From: an uncultured Verrucomicrobiales bacterium
GTDB taxonomy: Bacteria > Verrucomicrobiota > Verrucomicrobiia > Verrucomicrobiales > DEV007
Direction: 5' to 3'
Assembly: GCA_937891465.1 (NCBI GenBank)
Contig: CALAHF010000084.1
Location: forward strand, 1 to 34,415
DNA length: 34,415 nucleotides
The notes under the pieces are model-generated. The model had not been told where the DNA came from, made no database searches, and saw only the letters and a list, made by a program, of their open reading frames with translations. The first letter of the stretch is position 1. The number at the start of each line of letters is the position of its first letter. Shown here piece after piece: positions 15,748 through 23,939 of this stretch. A program made the position numbers and the translations under genes.

Positions 15748-16692
15748 TTGAAACTGCATTTACATTCCAAAAAACGACAAAACCAGCGTGGCATTGCCCT
15801 GTTGCTTGTTCTTGCCGTGATTGCGATTCTCGGAATCATCATCGTTGGATTGTGGGAGGTTTCCGAATACTCACAGGACGATCGCTCCAAAGAAAAATTT
15901 AAATTTCAGGCCAAACAACTCGCCGAATCCGGCGGAGCCATTGCCATGCACCCCGATGTCCCTCCGGGTGATCCTGTTCTGCGAAAAGACTTCGGTGATG
16001 GGCGTTCTTACAGCGTCCGCATCACTACGGAAGGCGGCCGCATCCGAATCAATTCAATCCACGATGAAATCATTCGTGCGACCGTCTTGGAGCTTTTTAT
16101 CCGCTGGGGTGTCGATGCATCAGCTGCTGCCATTGCCACAGATTCGCTCGCAGATTGGATTGATACCGACAGCGAACCGAGCCCAAATGGAGCGGAGAAG
16201 GTTTTCTACACCAGTCTCGAATACCCCCAATATCCACTGAATCGCGATTTCACCTCGCTCGAAGAAATGCTGCTTGTTCGGGGAATGGATCAGGTGGCGC
16301 GGATCAATCCTCGGTGGCGCGATTATTTTACGCTTTATTCCGATGGCGTGATTGATGTGAATGCAGCTCCGGCTGAAACTTTGGAAGCGCTTTTTTTAAC
16401 CACGCAGGATTCAGCACGAAGCTTTGAAGCGGCTCGTAACGGAAATGACGGGATCGTCGGAACGGAAGACGATTACGTCTATCAAGATGAAAACGAAGTG
16501 AAATCAGCGCTGGGATTATCGGACGATGACTGGAATCGCGTGGCATCGTGGGTGACTCTCGAAAACAGCCTCCGAAGAATCGAAAGCACTGGCACAGTGG
16601 GAAATTATTCCTATCGACTCGTCATTTTGGCCGAAATTAGCGGCGAAGGCAGAAATCAAGAGGTCACCCCAGTCGCACGAATATCCGAATGA
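15748..16692 (+). CDS. gspK: Minor pseudopilin GspK
   Basis: GspK is the large tip pseudopilin. The leader KKRQNQRG is followed by IALLLVLAVIAILGIIIVGLWEVSEYS; Leu rather than Glu at +5 is the normal GspK state. The mature region includes LAESGGAIAM, GGRIRINSIHDE, DSLADWIDTDSEPSPNGAEKVFY and DFTSLEEMLLVRGM, then SDGVIDVNAAPAETL, all matching the GspK alpha-helical insertion and its calcium-binding neighbourhood. The only plausible start is TTG 15748, 24 bases after gspJ. The length of 314 is typical. Confidence 0.92.
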   Translation: MKLHLHSKKRQNQRGIALLLVLAVIAILGIIIVGLWEVSEYSQDDRSKEKFKFQAKQLAESGGAIAMHPDVPPGDPVLRKDFGDGRSYSVRITTEGGRIRINSIHDEIIRATVLELFIRWGVDASAAAIATDSLADWIDTDSEPSPNGAEKVFYTSLEYPQYPLNRDFTSLEEMLLVRGMDQVARINPRWRDYFTLYSDGVIDVNAAPAETLEALFLTTQDSARSFEAARNGNDGIVGTEDDYVYQDENEVKSALGLSDDDWNRVASWVTLENSLRRIESTGTVGNYSYRLVILAEISGEGRNQEVTPVARISE

Positions 16693-16708
16693 TTAGAGCA
16701 ACTTTTTA

Positions 16709-16734
16709 TCGCGTTTTGTGTTAAATACACGCGA
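16709..16734 (+). other. Imperfect hairpin between gspK and gspL
   Basis: TCGC (16709) pairs with GCGA (16731) and GTGT (16718) with ACAC (16727), with a five-base bulge on the left side. It lies in the 53-base gap between gspK and gspL, the longest unoccupied gap inside the cluster after gspF-gspG. No T run follows it, so it is not a standard terminator. Its significance is uncertain. Confidence 0.3.
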
Positions 16735-16745
16735 CTTAAACCATC

Positions 16746-17957
16746 ATGGCACGTTATACCTTTGTTTTACCCGATCCTGATAAAGGCTGGAATCTCTGGC
16801 AGGGCAAAGGTGTGTCCAATCACGGGCGGGAGCCCAAAGAGATCGCCGGGAAACGGACGGACCTCGTAATTGGTATCCCCGCGGCGCTCGGAACAACATT
16901 TGCCATTCGATTGCCGACGATCGATTCCTCGCTATTCGATGACATGGTTGTTGCGCAAATCGAGAAACGAGGACTCGGCCATGGCGAAAATACCATTTTC
17001 GATTACGAAATCGTAAATCAGGACGGAGGCCACGAGACGCTCCTTTCAGTGAACGTGCTTTCTCACGAACTCCCTGACACCATGTGTTTGCCAACTGCGG
17101 CCGGCTATGCACCCTCCGCTGCGATTTGGAAAATGCCCGAAGACGGACTCTTTCTGTGGAAAGAACACCGTCGCCTCGTGCTCGCCGCTCGCCGCGATGG
17201 ACGGCTCACCCATGTTCAGGCGCTCAGCGCCGCGCCGAAACTCTCTGCTGGTTCAGCTCAGGAAATCAATTTGTCACTCCTCTCTTTGTTCGCTGACGGA
17301 TTGATCGAGGAAAACAGTCCTCTGGTCGTTGCCGGGGATTTTTCCGGAGAAGACCAAGCCGCTTTCGAATCGATCGTTTCTCTACCCTGCCGTTTCGAAG
17401 AAAAACTCGAACTTCGGAAGCGATTCGTGGCAGGGACTCGATATCTTCCTGCTGAAGTCACCCAATCTCGCGCCATGAAAAAGGCCATCCGACTGTGGTC
17501 TATGGTCGGATTGATTGCAATGGTGGTCTACGCAGCCGTCGGATTTTTCGTTTGGAAGAAAGCAAAAAATTCGGAGCAGCAAATCGCATCGCTCGAAAAA
17601 CAAATTTCTATCATTGAGCCTGAAGTTCAACAGATTCAGGCTTCCGAACAACGCTGGTCGACTCTGCAACCTGCGTTCGATCTTCAATACTTCCCTTTAG
17701 TTCAGCTAAACGAAGTCACCAAAGCCCTCCCCGGCAGTGGTGTGGTGATTCGTGAATTTCGCACATCCGGAAAAAGTATCCGAATTCAGGGACGTGCCCG
17801 CGATGTCCAATTAGCGTTTAACTTTGAAAATGACCTGAAAGCAAACGAGGCTTTTGCAGCCTACGAATGGAACATGCCACAGCCCCGAGTTGAACAGAAC
17901 AACACAGCGACTTTTGACATTCAGGGCAAACCCGTAGAAATCACCGACAGCGAATGA
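16746..17957 (+). CDS. gspL: Type II secretion GspL-like / PilM-PilN-like protein
   Basis: The 403-residue product has a cytoplasmic region of about 245 residues with an actin-like pattern (DLVIGIPAALGTTFAIRLPT, HRRLVLAARRDGRLTHV, PLVVAGDFSGEDQ). One membrane helix follows near residues 250-272 (LIAMVVYAAVGFFVWKK), then a coiled-coil-prone stretch (SEQQIASLEKQISIIEPE) and a small periplasmic alpha/beta domain. This is the GspL layout, equivalent to PilM fused to PilN, and should link the ATPase to the inner-membrane platform. Sequence identity to classical GspL looks low, so the name rests on architecture and on position after gspK and before a GspM-like gene. It overlaps the next gene by four bases (ATGA). 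Confidence 0.75.
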   Translation: MARYTFVLPDPDKGWNLWQGKGVSNHGREPKEIAGKRTDLVIGIPAALGTTFAIRLPTIDSSLFDDMVVAQIEKRGLGHGENTIFDYEIVNQDGGHETLLSVNVLSHELPDTMCLPTAAGYAPSAAIWKMPEDGLFLWKEHRRLVLAARRDGRLTHVQALSAAPKLSAGSAQEINLSLLSLFADGLIEENSPLVVAGDFSGEDQAAFESIVSLPCRFEEKLELRKRFVAGTRYLPAEVTQSRAMKKAIRLWSMVGLIAMVVYAAVGFFVWKKAKNSEQQIASLEKQISIIEPEVQQIQASEQRWSTLQPAFDLQYFPLVQLNEVTKALPGSGVVIREFRTSGKSIRIQGRARDVQLAFNFENDLKANEAFAAYEWNMPQPRVEQNNTATFDIQGKPVEITDSE

Positions 17958-18676
17958 GAGGCCTGACATCCAGAGAAAAAGCCCTGCTTGGCTTCTGTTT
18001 CTTCACACTTTTTGTGGTGCTGAATTTTTTCGCTATCCGGTGGGCGATGAAAGCCGGTGGCGGCGGTGATGCGAAAATTAGACAGCTCAAAAATGAATTG
18101 GCCGACTACGAAATGTGGCTGCAAGCCCCTGAAAAGTGGAATGTCAGAGATCAGTGGCTTGCCGAAAATATGCCAATTCTTGAAGACAACGCGATCGGAA
18201 AAGCTCAGGGAAATTTAATCCAGCAGCTTCAAGACGAACTTTTTAAAAGGAAGATCAAAATTGATCGTCAGTCTCTTCAGGAGCCAAAATCAGAGATCGA
18301 CTACACCGAGGTTTCCGTGAAGTTTGATCTTCGGGGAGAAGCCGACACCGTCGTTGATTGGCTGTCCACATTGCAGGGCCCGGATAAATTTGTCGTCGTT
18401 AAATATCTCGAACTCGAACTCGATACCAAATCAAAAGAGCCCGAACCTCAGGCCAAAGTCGAAATTATTATCGCAAATTGGTACCGTCCCGAGGAAAGTG
18501 ATCTTCCCGACGGTCCTGCACCGGAAAATCAAGAAGCTCCAGTTGAGGTTCCCGCGCCAACCGCTCCTGAAACGCAACCGCAGCCTGAGCCGGAAAATAC
18601 CGAACAGAAAACCGACGCCACTGGTGCTCCAAAGAAGGAAGTCGCCGTTAACGAACCAACAGGGTCTATTCGATGA
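17954..18676 (+). CDS. gspM: Type II secretion GspM-like / PilO-like protein
   Basis: Residues 1-9 are cytoplasmic, followed by a membrane helix (LLGFCFFTLFVVLNFFAIRWA). A coiled-coil-like segment (DAKIRQLKNELADYEMWLQ) and a ferredoxin-like periplasmic domain (DYTEVSVKFDLRGEADTVVDWLSTLQG) come next, ending in a Pro/Glu-rich tail of about 60 residues. This is the PilO/GspM plan and suits its place behind the GspL-like gene. The last residues, PTGSIR, and the TGA stop are encoded by a copy of the dispersed palindrome. The stop overlaps the ATG of the following gene. Confidence 0.75.
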   Translation: MRGLTSREKALLGFCFFTLFVVLNFFAIRWAMKAGGGGDAKIRQLKNELADYEMWLQAPEKWNVRDQWLAENMPILEDNAIGKAQGNLIQQLQDELFKRKIKIDRQSLQEPKSEIDYTEVSVKFDLRGEADTVVDWLSTLQGPDKFVVVKYLELELDTKSKEPEPQAKVEIIIANWYRPEESDLPDGPAPENQEAPVEVPAPTAPETQPQPEPENTEQKTDATGAPKKEVAVNEPTGSIR

Positions 18677-18700
18677 ATCAACAGGGTCTATTCGTCAAAA
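18651..18700 (+). repeat. Dispersed palindrome, copy B (tandem half-copies at gspM end)
   Basis: CAACAGGGTCTATTCG occurs twice, at 18657-18672 and 18679-18694, a perfect 16-bp direct repeat with a 22-base period separated by ATGAAT. The first half-copy matches the left arm and core of copy C. The array contains the gspM stop and both candidate starts' surroundings for the next gene. Confidence 0.9.
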
Positions 18701-19314
18701 TGAAATTCGGCGTCGCAGCTCTGTTTGCGATGACTCCAATCACTTCGGTATTTTGCCAGGAAGAACCTATCAAGTTGCCTCAACCGCTCAGCTCCGAAAG
18801 TTTCTCCGCGCTGAAGGCACAATCTCCTTTTTTGCGGGAGCTGAATTTGTCCGAAACCTATGCCATCCGGGCCCTCGCTACGATTGGCGAAACTCCGGTC
18901 GCCACGCTTTACAACCGGATTACGAAAAAAACTCACCTCGTTTTTCCCGAAACGGAAAACGAACACGGAATGAAGCTTGTTGAATTGATCGATGTCGACA
19001 CAGGCACGGGCGTTACCGCAAAAATTGCATTCGCCGGCGAGGTTTTCGATGTGAAATATGATGCGACTCAGACCCTGGTCGCTCCACGATCCAGTGGCAA
19101 AAGCGCCAGTGGAAAAGATAGCGAACGCAAAGGACCGACCAAGGAAGAAGTCGATCGCTACAAAGCGTTGAGCGATGCTCAAAAAAATAAATTCCGGGAA
19201 TATATCAAATACACCATGACGAAATATCCCAAGATGAGCCGGGAAGAACGCGGAAATTTGATTCGGGGAGCCATGACAAAACTCTCCGACGGACGCGAGC
19301 TTAACATGGAGTAA
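18673..19314 (+). CDS. Secreted protein of unknown family, possible GspC/PilP-like partner
   Basis: From ATG 18673 the protein starts MNQQGLFVKM, from the palindrome, and has 213 residues. From ATG 18700 it starts MKFGVAALFAMTPITSVFCQ, a cleaner signal peptide. The middle part (SPFLRELNLSETYAIRALATIGETPVATLYNRITKKTHLVF, then GMKLVELID) looks like a small beta domain of the kind found in GspC homology regions and PilP. The later part is basic and helical (TKEEVDRYKALSDAQKNKFREYIKYTM). I do not recognise the family with certainty. As last gene of the operon, coupled to gspM, it could replace the missing GspC that links the platform to the secretin. That role is inference. Confidence 0.7.
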   Translation: MNQQGLFVKMKFGVAALFAMTPITSVFCQEEPIKLPQPLSSESFSALKAQSPFLRELNLSETYAIRALATIGETPVATLYNRITKKTHLVFPETENEHGMKLVELIDVDTGTGVTAKIAFAGEVFDVKYDATQTLVAPRSSGKSASGKDSERKGPTKEEVDRYKALSDAQKNKFREYIKYTMTKYPKMSREERGNLIRGAMTKLSDGRELNME

Positions 19315-19352
19315 ATTCCATCGTTGTTGAAATCAGCGTTCAGCCGATTTTC

Positions 19353-19925
19353 TCAGTCCATCGAACGCGAACGAGGCTCGCGATGCTCAGTGCTCGCAGT
19401 AGTTGGCGATGTCACAAATGGACCACCGGCCAACGGCGCTTTTTCGGTGAACGCCACATCCGGCATTTCACTCGGGCGACCTGCTAGTGGAAAATCTTTG
19501 CGAAGCGGGAAAAACGGATAGCCTTCCCACATCAGAATTCGGCGAAGATCAGGATGACCTTCAAACTCGATGCCCATCATGTCGTAAACTTCACGCTCAT
19601 GCCAGTTTGCGGTTTCCCACAAATCCGAAACGGTATCCACCTTCTCGTTTTCGGCATACGCAGCCTTCACTCGGAGATGACGACTTCCGCCATTGGCCAA
19701 TTGATACAGCTCGTAAACCATTTCCCAACGAGGTTCGGAACCAAAATTATCCAGCGAACTGACATCGATCAAATAATCGAAGCCCAGATTGTCGCGGCAG
19801 AATTGAAGCGCTTTTTTGGCGTCCGAATTTTTGACGACCACGGTGTGCTCGCCACGAAATTCGATTTCTTCGAGAATGGATGCACCAAACTCGTTTTTCA
19901 GGGAAATCACTGCGTCAGAACTCAT
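19353..19925 (-). CDS. nuoC: NADH-quinone oxidoreductase subunit C
   Basis: NuoC is a peripheral-arm subunit of respiratory complex I. The signature block WHEREVYDMMGIEFEGHPDLRRILMWEGYPFFPLRKDFPL spans about residues 108-147, preceded by DYLIDVSSLDNFG. There is no fused NuoD domain. A C-terminal tail of about 30 residues (ending STEHREPRSRSMD) extends beyond the conserved core and is Ser/Thr/Arg-rich. It lies 45 bases downstream of nuoB. No nuoD follows, because the next gene is convergent and ends 38 bases away. Confidence 0.96.
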   Translation of the reverse strand: MSSDAVISLKNEFGASILEEIEFRGEHTVVVKNSDAKKALQFCRDNLGFDYLIDVSSLDNFGSEPRWEMVYELYQLANGGSRHLRVKAAYAENEKVDTVSDLWETANWHEREVYDMMGIEFEGHPDLRRILMWEGYPFFPLRKDFPLAGRPSEMPDVAFTEKAPLAGGPFVTSPTTASTEHREPRSRSMD

Positions 19926-19970
19926 TTTTTATGAAAAAGTCAGGTTAGGGCAAATGGAGGAGTCCTAAAA

Positions 19971-20540
19971 TTAATAATCAGCGGAAACCGCAGCCGCATC
20001 TTTCTCCGCTTCTTCGGGAGAACCATCTTTCAGCTGAGCCATCGTCGATTGCTCGCCTTCGATCTTCTTCTGCAAACGCATCAGACCATCAATCAACGCT
20101 TCTGGGCGTGGCGGGCAACCCGAAATATAAATGTCGACCGGAATCAAATTATCGATCCCTTGCAGAACCGCGTAGCTCCGATACATGCCGCCGGATGACG
20201 CGCAGGCTCCCATGGCGATGCACCACTTGGGCTCAGGCATCTGATCCCAAACGCGCTTCACCGCGAGGGCCATTTTGTAAGTCACGGTTCCCGCAACAAT
20301 CATGACATCCGACTGACGGGGCGAAAATCGCATCACCTCAGCACCAAAACGGGAGATGTCGAAACGAGACGCGCCCGTTGCCATCAGCTCAATCGCACAG
20401 CACGCCAAGCCCATCGGCATCGGCCACAGCGAGTTTTTTCGCATGTAGTTGATCGCCGCATCCACTTGCGTAAAAATGATATTTCCTTCGACCTTCGAAT
20501 CGTAGGCCGCGTGATGCGTTTCGGTTGTTTTTTCAGCCAT
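19971..20540 (-). CDS. nuoB: NADH-quinone oxidoreductase subunit B
   Basis: NuoB holds the N2 iron-sulfur cluster that passes electrons to quinone in complex I. Cluster ligands are visible as Cys47 and Cys48 ([11 protein letters not shown]), Cys113 (GACASSGG) and Cys142 ([10 protein letters not shown]). Length 189 is normal, with an extended acidic C-terminus ([18 protein letters not shown]). No nuoA precedes it: the upstream neighbour is an unrelated DUF547 gene 110 bases away. nuoB and nuoC therefore form a two-gene unit here, and the rest of complex I must be elsewhere. Confidence 0.97.
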   Translation of the reverse strand: MAEKTTETHHAAYDSKVEGNIIFTQVDAAINYMRKNSLWPMPMGLACCAIELMATGASRFDISRFGAEVMRFSPRQSDVMIVAGTVTYKMALAVKRVWDQMPEPKWCIAMGACASSGGMYRSYAVLQGIDNLIPVDIYISGCPPRPEALIDGLMRLQKKIEGEQSTMAQLKDGSPEEAEKDAAAVSADY

Positions 20541-20649
20541 GGCAGAACGTGTTCAACGCATGTTACGTCCGCCAAAACCCCTCGCAACAGCTTATTGCCG
20601 ACTTTGTGAAAAATTTCACAAGCTCCGAAAACGCCACTTTTGGTGAAAA

Positions 20650-21396
20650 TCACTTCCCCCGCGCCTGATCATTCAGCGCCCAGTCGTATTTTGTGTATTC
20701 GACAGCCATTCCTCTCGTTTTCTCACGAAACCACGGATCAACAAATTCAGGAACGGTCTTTCCGGTAGTCTCGAAATCAGATTTGTAAGTCCGAAAAATC
20801 GATGAGAGATGCAATTTTCCACTTTTCACGTCATTCTTCTCACTTTCGGCAAGAAATCGACGAGCTTGATCATTCAACTGAGAATCAAATTTCGACGCTT
20901 GAATTGCCTCGCGTCGCAGTGGCGGACACTTTACTGCCGCGCAAACCAATGCGAAATGCGTTCGCGGTTCGTCGTAATTTTTGATAATTATTTTCTTCTC
21001 GATCGCTGCGAGCGTTGTCTTTTCGCCGAAAAGATCGACGCATTTCTGCAACCACGGCGATCCCAAAAATCCGCCAATGTCCTTGATCGAATCGACCGGA
21101 TAGTCGTCGATGATCAACTGAAGCGTCTCCGCATTATAAACATTCACCAAATATGAAATCTGAGCCTTTTCGCTCCAGCTGGAAAATTCCACTTTTGAAA
21201 CGGCCCCCGTCTTTTTCAGATAATTGTCTAACCCCGACCGATTTTTCTGAAGCGCTGCATAATCCGCCATTCCGTTCGAATTGACATGTTTCCTCAATAC
21301 CGAGGTGAAAGCCGAATGCGATTGATCAAAAGCAGTGGAATGACTGATCGCGAAAAAGGAAACCGCAATTAGAGCGAATAACTGGCTGTATTTCAT
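20650..21396 (-). CDS. Secreted DUF547 domain protein
   Basis: From ATG 21396 (248 residues) there is a signal peptide (MKYSQLFALIAVSFFAISHSTA), favouring this start over an upstream in-frame ATG that would place 17 residues before it. The DUF547 pattern follows: WSEKAQISYLVNVYNAETLQLIIDDYPVDSIKDI, then PRTHFALVCAAVKCPPLRREA, DDQARRFL-like helix (QLNDQARRFL), and LSSIFRTYKSDF. The conserved Cys and His of the family (HFALVCAAVKC) are retained. The function of DUF547 proteins in bacteria is not established to my knowledge. It is probably periplasmic. It shares the strand with nuoBC but is not clearly part of that unit. Confidence 0.85.
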   Translation of the reverse strand: MKYSQLFALIAVSFFAISHSTAFDQSHSAFTSVLRKHVNSNGMADYAALQKNRSGLDNYLKKTGAVSKVEFSSWSEKAQISYLVNVYNAETLQLIIDDYPVDSIKDIGGFLGSPWLQKCVDLFGEKTTLAAIEKKIIIKNYDEPRTHFALVCAAVKCPPLRREAIQASKFDSQLNDQARRFLAESEKNDVKSGKLHLSSIFRTYKSDFETTGKTVPEFVDPWFREKTRGMAVEYTKYDWALNDQARGK

Positions 21397-21518
21397 AGGC
21401 TTGTTGTTTTGAGGAGACGTTTCAAAATTCCTTGCAGACGAGATCATTTTTCACACCCAAATCTAAGTTACAACAATTTCTCCTCCTCTTGAAACAAGGC
21501 GTGCTAAAGTAGTTTTGA

Positions 21519-21734
21519 ATGGAATTGAATTCCCTGCATTATTGGCTTCCTGAAGAACGGTTTGAGGACGGCCATACGCTGCGAACTTACACAATCGGCC
21601 ATTCCAACGGCGATGAAATCGGGACCATTTATTGCCGTTTTGAGACATCCGGCAATTCCGCAACGTTCAGGATTCAGCTGGGCGAAGTTGAAATATTGCA
21701 GTGGGAGTGCAGATCAAAGAATCAAATGGGCTGA
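21519..21734 (+). CDS. Small protein of unknown function (71 aa)
   Basis: ATG 21519 opens a 71-residue frame (MELNSLHYWLPEERFEDGHT) with balanced composition and a plausible beta-rich pattern (EIGTIYCRFETS, TFRIQLGEVEILQWE). It has no signal peptide or membrane helix. No family is recognised and no Shine-Dalgarno site is visible. It sits with the following orphan frame between two minus-strand genes. A shorter minus-strand frame overlaps it but looks random. It could be a real small gene or a remnant. Confidence 0.45.
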   Translation: MELNSLHYWLPEERFEDGHTLRTYTIGHSNGDEIGTIYCRFETSGNSATFRIQLGEVEILQWECRSKNQMG

Positions 21735-21776
21735 TGGAAAAGCGCTCCCTGCGCCTGTGATCTAGAAGTCCCTTCG

Positions 21777-22154
21777 ATGGCTTGGTCTCACCACCTCGAA
21801 ATTCCGGTAACGTATCACGCCCCTAAGATTTTTGAATTCGATGACGGCGAGTCCCTACTTCGTCTCGCAAAAGTAGGGAAACGATTTGGGGACTTTTTCG
21901 TAATTGATGAAAACGAGGTAGCTCATCCTTGGACGGCTGGGTTTGATCAGCCGTTTTCTGGCTGCATCGCAGCTCCCTTCAAACTCATTTTGTATGCAAT
22001 TACACTTACAAAATGGCAGCCCCCATACAATCAACCACTCATCGGCTCGCCGATCCTAGCCAGGATGTCAGATCTTGAACAAAAGAAAGCGATCGTCCTC
22101 ACAGCGACAATCCGAATGTGGCTGGACGAATCAGATTTTTCGCAATCGTCGTGA
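21777..22154 (+). CDS. Hypothetical cytoplasmic protein (125 aa)
   Basis: ATG 21777 gives 125 residues beginning MAWSHHLEIPVTYHAPKIFE, with Trp- and Pro-containing segments (HPWTAGFDQPFSGCIAAPFKLILYAITLTKWQPPYNQPLIG) and a helical C-terminus (DLEQKKAIVLTATIRMWLDESDF). No domain is recognised. It ends only 5 bases from the convergent stop of the transglutaminase-like gene. Amino acid composition is protein-like, so I favour a real gene. Confidence 0.6.
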   Translation: MAWSHHLEIPVTYHAPKIFEFDDGESLLRLAKVGKRFGDFFVIDENEVAHPWTAGFDQPFSGCIAAPFKLILYAITLTKWQPPYNQPLIGSPILARMSDLEQKKAIVLTATIRMWLDESDFSQSS

Positions 22155-22159
22155 CGAAA

Positions 22160-23863
22160 TCACTTCACCGAAGTAACCTGCTGTCGAAGCGTCGCAATAT
22201 CCTGATCCAGCATCGAATTCGCCTGCGGTTTAAAAAAATTATCAAGCTCACCAACGGCCGCCGCAGCCATTTCGCGTTTCCCCGCCGCAATACACCGCTC
22301 CACATACGGCTGAACCAAATTGTAAAACAAATGCCCGCCGGAATCTTTGCGAAAACGGCTAAGCTTGCTGTCGAATTCCTTCGCGGCGTCCTCCCAATGT
22401 TCGCGGTCCATTTCCAGAAAAATTGTCTCCGCCGCGACTTTAATCGCTAAATCAAAGCGCTCCGATTTGTTTTCGCGGAAAATTTCCTGCTCCAATCGCT
22501 CCGCCTCACGATCATCCCCCGCATCACGAAAAAGCTGCAGCAACGCCACCTGCCCTCGCGTTCGCAGATCGGTTTCTTCTCGAAAATTCAGCGTCCAGTC
22601 CCTCCAAAATTTTTCTTTCACCTCGGCGTCGGTTTCCTTTTCGAGCAACTCAGCCTCCAGCTCCCATGTTGAAAAATAGCGCGGCATAAACTTTCGCGCA
22701 TGACGAAGCAGTCCTCGATAAAACGGCGCGTCTCGATTCATAGCCGCCCATTGCAGAGTCAGCTGCATTGATTCGTAGCGCCCCGTTGTCACCAGTTCCT
22801 TGATCAAAAACCGAAACTGAGAATCCGTGATTCGACGCCACGTTTGGGGATCGTAAGCCACCCCGACCGGATATTTTTCGCCGCGATATTTCGCCACATC
22901 CAATTCCCACTTGCCCCGTTTCGAAAGAAATCCCACCCACGCGTGACCGCCCGATCTCCCTTGCCCCAGAAAAAACAGCGCCGGGACACCTTTCGATTTC
23001 GCCGTTTGGCTGACAAAAAACGCTTGATCCGCACAAATCCCACCTCGTTTCCCAATTTCAAACAGATGATAATTCTCGCCATGCGGCCACATGAAATTCC
23101 CTTTCTGTGCTCGCGGAAAATCATATTTCACAGCCGGATACAACGCTGCCAAACTTGCAGGACTCGCCAATTTCACCTGCTGCGCATAGATAAATTCATT
23201 CAGATCAACCGGCGAATCGACCGCAAAAGTCAGCTCGCGAACCGACAAATCAGACGGATCGAGCAACAGTTGCTTCTTCTCGATCGAACTGATCATAAAT
23301 CCAAAACGCTCAGCTGGATCAGGATTTCCCAGCATCAACCAATTCTGTTTTGTAAAAGGATGTGGCCACGCTTCGGGAAACGGCTGATCAAAAACCACCG
23401 AAAAGGCCACTGCAAGCTCAGGATAGTGGAAAATCGATTCCGGATTCCCCACCGCAATGCCAATCAAGTTTTTCAGCGCTTTTTCGGCATCGTCCCGCGC
23501 ATCAAGCGAACTCACAAAGAGTCGGGGAATCTCCATTTTCAGGCTTAAAGCGCGAAACGCTTGCAACTCCCCATCGCTCGCCGATTCGACATCAAAAAGC
23601 TCGAGCCAGCGCGTGTGCACCAGCCACCCGCGAAAATGATCGTTCTCAAAAACCTTCTCCAAATCGTAGCGCTCTTGCGCGTTCAACAGCGCCAACTTCA
23701 AATCCGCCGCCGCTGAATTCCACGTCGCAGGATCCGGATTTGCCTGCCACCACGCCGCCAGATTTTTGTCATTCCACGTCGAAAGTCGCGGTGAATTCTC
23801 CGCCTTCACAAATCCAGCTGACAGCATAAAAAGTACCGCTACGATCCAACCCTGTTGGTTCAT
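22160..23863 (-). CDS. Secreted transglutaminase-fold protein
   Basis: From ATG 23863 (567 residues) the N-terminus MNQQGWIVAVLFMLSAGFVKA is a signal peptide whose first five codons come from the dispersed palindrome. The central region has the transglutaminase/papain-like triad arrangement: Cys277 in GKRGGICADQAFFVSQTA, His307 in GRSGGHAWVGFL, and Asp322 in GKWELDV. The C-terminal 200 residues are helical and repeat-like (TDAEVKEKFWRDWTLNFREE, ERLEQEIFRE), resembling TPR-type helices. Such proteins can be cysteine peptidases or crosslinkers in the envelope; the substrate is unknown. Starts further upstream would destroy the signal peptide. It is divergent from the DUF58 gene, with 76 bases between. 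Confidence 0.8.
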   Translation of the reverse strand: MNQQGWIVAVLFMLSAGFVKAENSPRLSTWNDKNLAAWWQANPDPATWNSAAADLKLALLNAQERYDLEKVFENDHFRGWLVHTRWLELFDVESASDGELQAFRALSLKMEIPRLFVSSLDARDDAEKALKNLIGIAVGNPESIFHYPELAVAFSVVFDQPFPEAWPHPFTKQNWLMLGNPDPAERFGFMISSIEKKQLLLDPSDLSVRELTFAVDSPVDLNEFIYAQQVKLASPASLAALYPAVKYDFPRAQKGNFMWPHGENYHLFEIGKRGGICADQAFFVSQTAKSKGVPALFFLGQGRSGGHAWVGFLSKRGKWELDVAKYRGEKYPVGVAYDPQTWRRITDSQFRFLIKELVTTGRYESMQLTLQWAAMNRDAPFYRGLLRHARKFMPRYFSTWELEAELLEKETDAEVKEKFWRDWTLNFREETDLRTRGQVALLQLFRDAGDDREAERLEQEIFRENKSERFDLAIKVAAETIFLEMDREHWEDAAKEFDSKLSRFRKDSGGHLFYNLVQPYVERCIAAGKREMAAAAVGELDNFFKPQANSMLDQDIATLRQQVTSVK

Positions 23864-23890
23864 CGAACATACCCTATGCGATCGTGAAAA
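23835..23890 (-). repeat. Dispersed palindrome, copy D (start of transglutaminase-fold gene)
   Basis: Minus-strand reading gives ATAGGGTATGTTCGATGAACC followed by AACAGGGTTGGATCGTAG. It contains the cleanest core, GTTCGATGAAC. The ATG inside GATGAACC is the start codon of the minus-strand gene, so the element supplies MNQQG. The plus-strand outer arm reads ATCGTGAAAA, as in copies A and E. Confidence 0.9.
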
Positions 23891-23939
23891 CATATTTTCA
23901 GAATAACACAGCCACATCGATCTGTGCTAGGCTTTAAAA

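Noticed and set aside
18657-18694. Two direct repeats as a mini CRISPR or transposon target duplication
   Set aside because: Only two units with a 6-base spacer, and the sequence matches the dispersed palindrome family.
18324-18983. Plus-strand 219-residue frame across gspM and the next gene
   Set aside because: The translation is Arg/Pro/Ser-rich with no domain and crosses two well-supported coupled genes in another frame.
22844-23548. Long plus-strand open frame of 234 codons
   Set aside because: It lies opposite the transglutaminase-fold gene, and its Arg/Lys/Phe-rich translation has no signal peptide or motif.
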